From NCBI GenBank assembly GCA_047629355.1, contig JBLHWU010000159.1, positions 1-15,501 of the forward strand: a stretch of 15,501 nucleotides of DNA. The letters are read 5' to 3'. Each line of letters starts with the position of its first letter. Position 1 is the stretch's first letter. A model generated the notes under the pieces. That model did no database searches and had not been told where the DNA came from. It saw nothing but the letters and a program-made list of their open reading frames with translations. Shown here one piece after another: positions 13,648 to 15,501 of this stretch. The stretch comes from CAYUNA01 sp047629355. GTDB taxonomy: Bacteria > Bacteroidota > Bacteroidia > Chitinophagales > Saprospiraceae. A program made the translations under genes and the position numbers.

Positions 13648-13836
13648 AGTAACGGTGAAAACATAACTCCGCCATCGGGCAACATTTATTTTGGTCTTTT
13701 TCTCCACTTCGGTCGAAATGACAAAAGATGTTTACTTTTGAAATAGGCATTATCCGTACATAATGACTGTTTCAAAAGTGGAAAATAAGGGCAAAATAAA
13801 TGTTGCCCGATGGCTGAGTTCTGTTTTACCGTTACT
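13648..13836. repeat. Palindromic element with family-1-like core and 45-bp inverted ends
   Basis: The ends are near-perfect inverted repeats of about 45 bp (13648-13693 against 13792-13836), with only about three differences; CATCGGGCAACATTTATTTT is exact in both. The centre is a hairpin, ACTTTTGAAA (13734-13743) with TTTCAAAAGT (13770-13779). The stretch 13760-13789 (ATAATGA...CAAAAGTGGAAAATAAGG) aligns with the core right half of 262-425 and 8231-8396 (ATAATGA...CAAAGTGAAAAATAGG). The left inner part contains TTTCTCCACTTCGGTCGAAA and following TGAC (13699-13722), absent from the right arm; this resembles a short repeat common in Bacteroidota genomes. The element lies between serC and the TolC gene and encodes no protein. 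Confidence 0.75.
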
Positions 13837-13929
13837 TATCGGCTTTGATTCTAAAACAAGTTGAGATTTATCACTTATTTTTAAACAAAATTGGTGACTT
13901 TTGCGTCCAAATTTAAAACGTAATATCAT

Positions 13930-15264
13930 TTGATAGTTTCAAAAATAAAAATCTGCTTACTTTTTTTCGGAATGTCTTGCACGCTGCCACTGGTTGCGCA
14001 GCAAAAGATGTCGCTGTCTGATTGTTTAAAATATGCTATTGACAATAGCCACAAAACAAAGCAAGCGCAGTTGGATATTGAAAATAACGAACTGGTGATA
14101 CGCGAGAAGAAGAGTGCGGGCAAACCTCAAATCAACGCCGATTTAAATTATCAATACGCATTCAGTTTACGGGAGCAATTTTTAAATGGTAATTTTGGGA
14201 CAGTCAATGACCAAACAGTGGCGGCGAAAATCGGCCGTAATAATTCTCTAATGACGGGTGTGATGGTTGAACAGCAAATTTTTAGCCCCGCTATTTTTGC
14301 AGGTTTAGAATTGGTAGAAACAAGTAAGGATTTATTTCAATTATTGTTAAACCGGGCAGAAGAGGAAATTATTTTTGACGTTGCTGAACAATATTACGGC
14401 ATTTTGAGAAATCAAGAATTGCGCAAAGCGATTAATTTAAATTTTGAACGGCTGGACGGTTTGGTCAAAATTTTAAAATTACAAGAAGAGAATGATTTCA
14501 TTAAAAAATCTGATGTTGAAGGTGTCCGGATTAAAATAACGGAATTGGAATCCAAAAAACTGCAATTAGAAGGCGGTTTGTTGACCCAAAAAATGGCGTT
14601 GAAGTTATTAATGGGGATGGATTTAAATACAGAGATTGAGTTAGAAGATATTATCTTACCCAAGCCCGAAGCAATTGATACGACTGCGCCAAACAAGGAT
14701 GATTTTACTGTTTTTAAACTTTTAGATAAACAAAAAAAGATTGAAGAACAGCAACAAAAAATTACGAAATTGAGCCGCTTTCCAAAAGTGAGTGCATTCG
14801 GCTATTTGGGTTTTCAATATCAAAATAATGATTTTAAACCTTTTCAAAATGAGACTTGGAATACAAATGCTTATCTCGGTGTAGCAGTCGAAGCGTCTAT
14901 TTTTGACGGTGGAAAACGGGATGCAAAAGCGCAGCAAAATGCCGTGAAAATTCAAAAAATTCAGAACGATTATAACGGTGCAGAACAGTTGATGGCATTT
15001 GAATTTAATCGAAATATAGCCGATTTGGAAACGCAAAAAAAGTTACTGGAATTGCAACAAGAACGCGTTGCACTATTGAAAAATTTGTACGAGCAAGTAC
15101 TTTTGCAATATAAAGAAAATACGAGTTCTTTGCTCGAATTGCTCAATGCTGAAGCCGATTTGCGAACAGTGGAGATAGAATATAGCGTTCAGCTATTTGA
15201 TTTTCAGCAAGTCGTATTGAAATTGTTGAAAGCGCAAGGGCAACTAAAATCATTGATAAAATAA
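13930..15264 (+). CDS. TolC-family outer-membrane efflux protein
   Basis: This 444-residue precursor forms the outer-membrane channel-tunnel of a tripartite exporter. It has a type I signal peptide (1-24, ending LPLVAQQ), then the first TolC repeat beginning MSLSDCLKYAIDNSHKTKQA (27-46) with a long amphipathic helix; a second repeat begins near 250. The C-terminal helices (about 345-440) include YKENTSSLLELLNAEADL, typical of the conserved end of the family. Start: TTG at 13930, because an in-frame stop (13921-13923) lies directly upstream and the first internal ATG would remove most of the signal peptide. It is followed after 82 bp by a membrane-fusion protein gene, so the pair is the front of an efflux or ABC-exporter operon. 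The substrate is not predictable. Confidence 0.9.
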   Translation: MIVSKIKICLLFFGMSCTLPLVAQQKMSLSDCLKYAIDNSHKTKQAQLDIENNELVIREKKSAGKPQINADLNYQYAFSLREQFLNGNFGTVNDQTVAAKIGRNNSLMTGVMVEQQIFSPAIFAGLELVETSKDLFQLLLNRAEEEIIFDVAEQYYGILRNQELRKAINLNFERLDGLVKILKLQEENDFIKKSDVEGVRIKITELESKKLQLEGGLLTQKMALKLLMGMDLNTEIELEDIILPKPEAIDTTAPNKDDFTVFKLLDKQKKIEEQQQKITKLSRFPKVSAFGYLGFQYQNNDFKPFQNETWNTNAYLGVAVEASIFDGGKRDAKAQQNAVKIQKIQNDYNGAEQLMAFEFNRNIADLETQKKLLELQQERVALLKNLYEQVLLQYKENTSSLLELLNAEADLRTVEIEYSVQLFDFQQVVLKLLKAQGQLKSLIK

Positions 15265-15313
15265 TCGAGTTACGGGTCACGAATTACTAATAAGACGAAT
15301 ATCCGTCACGTTG

Positions 15314-15341
15314 GCAACCCGCAACCCGCAACCTGCAACTC
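15314..15341 (+). repeat. Tandem heptamer repeat ahead of the membrane-fusion gene
   Basis: Four 7-bp units stand head to tail: GCAACCC, GCAACCC, GCAACCT, GCAACTC. They end 5 bp before the ATG at 15347. Copy number could vary by slippage and change the spacing or structure at the translation start. No such effect can be shown from sequence. Confidence 0.6.
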
Positions 15342-15346
15342 ATAAC

Positions 15347-15501
15347 ATGGAAAAATTAAGAAAAAGAGATGTTTCTTGGAAGGTCGTCAAGTCGCTTTTT
15401 GCAGTCTTGGTGATTTTTGCGTTGTGTTGGTTTGTTTGGTCAAAACTGAATTCTAACAAGGCAAAAATGAACGAAACGTCTCGGTTAGCGGCTCAAATTA
15501 A
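15347..15501 (+). CDS. Membrane-fusion (HlyD/RND-type periplasmic adaptor) protein, 5' part only
   Basis: Only the first 51 codons are in the window. The product begins MEKLRKRDVSWK, a short basic cytoplasmic N-terminus, followed by one hydrophobic helix (about residues 13-31, VVKSLFAVLVIFALCWFVW) and a polar linker. This is how inner-membrane-anchored HlyD/AcrA-type adaptors start, and its position directly behind a TolC gene supports that call. The part that would prove it (lipoyl, alpha-hairpin and beta-barrel domains) lies beyond the window edge. It would link the TolC channel to an inner-membrane pump, likely encoded further downstream. Confidence 0.6.
   Translation, partial: MEKLRKRDVSWKVVKSLFAVLVIFALCWFVWSKLNSNKAKMNETSRLAAQI

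Noticed and set aside
1..15501. tRNA or rRNA genes
   Set aside because: No cloverleaf with a GTTCRANYC-type T arm and acceptor pairing, and no conserved rRNA segments, were seen on either strand.

Overview
The window looks like a chromosomal segment of a Bacteroidota bacterium. The evidence is a set of outer-membrane proteins with type I signal peptides, start codons without a convincing Shine-Dalgarno sequence, several likely TTG starts, upstream copies of the Bacteroidota -7 motif TAnnTTTG, and moderately AT-rich DNA. A Saprospiria-like host is a guess from the general style of the proteins and the abundance of palindromic spacers; the sequence alone does not prove it.

Layout: the left third holds a minus-strand pair, a ParA-type ATPase (1083-1847) followed by a small protein with a predicted ribbon-helix-helix C-terminus (473-991), with a strong terminator at 215-260. 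Then come a plus-strand GNAT acetyltransferase (2417-2968) and an S24/LexA-like repressor (3220-3948). A long hairpin-rich spacer (3949-4603) follows, with a textbook rho-independent terminator at 4129-4171. The centre is dominated by a 1182-residue minus-strand outer-membrane beta-barrel protein (4604-8152). To its right lie an alkyltransferase-like DNA-lesion-binding protein with Ala in place of the reactive Cys (8642-8968, minus), a divergent TrpF-like TIM-barrel protein (9160-9807), a PrsW-family membrane protease (9981-10751) and a ROK sugar kinase (11230-12138). The ROK gene converges on serC (12247-13323, minus) across a perfect 64-bp palindrome. The right end starts a TolC (13930-15264) plus membrane-fusion-protein (15347 onward) export operon that runs off the window.

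The most unusual feature is in the spacers. Almost every one longer than about 150 bp carries a nested palindromic element of roughly 110-350 bp: 262-425, 2187-2306, 4287-4494, 8231-8396, 8413-8598, 10846-11192, 13344-13518 and 13648-13836. At least two families can be recognised by eye. Family 1 (262-425, 8231-8396 and, by its core only, 13648-13836) has a conserved central hairpin with a compensatory base-pair change between copies, but variable arms. Family 2 (8487-8598, 11034-11112 and probably 2187-2306) has a GNRA-capped hairpin followed by a GC-rich hairpin, and both hairpins keep their pairing while bases change. These look like short non-autonomous hairpin elements or structured RNAs; no transposase is encoded in the window.

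The genes do not form one pathway. Functional groupings are the ParA/RHH pair (DNA or cargo positioning), SerC (serine biosynthesis), the ROK kinase (sugar phosphorylation), the ATL protein (alkyl-lesion recognition) and the TolC/MFP exporter.
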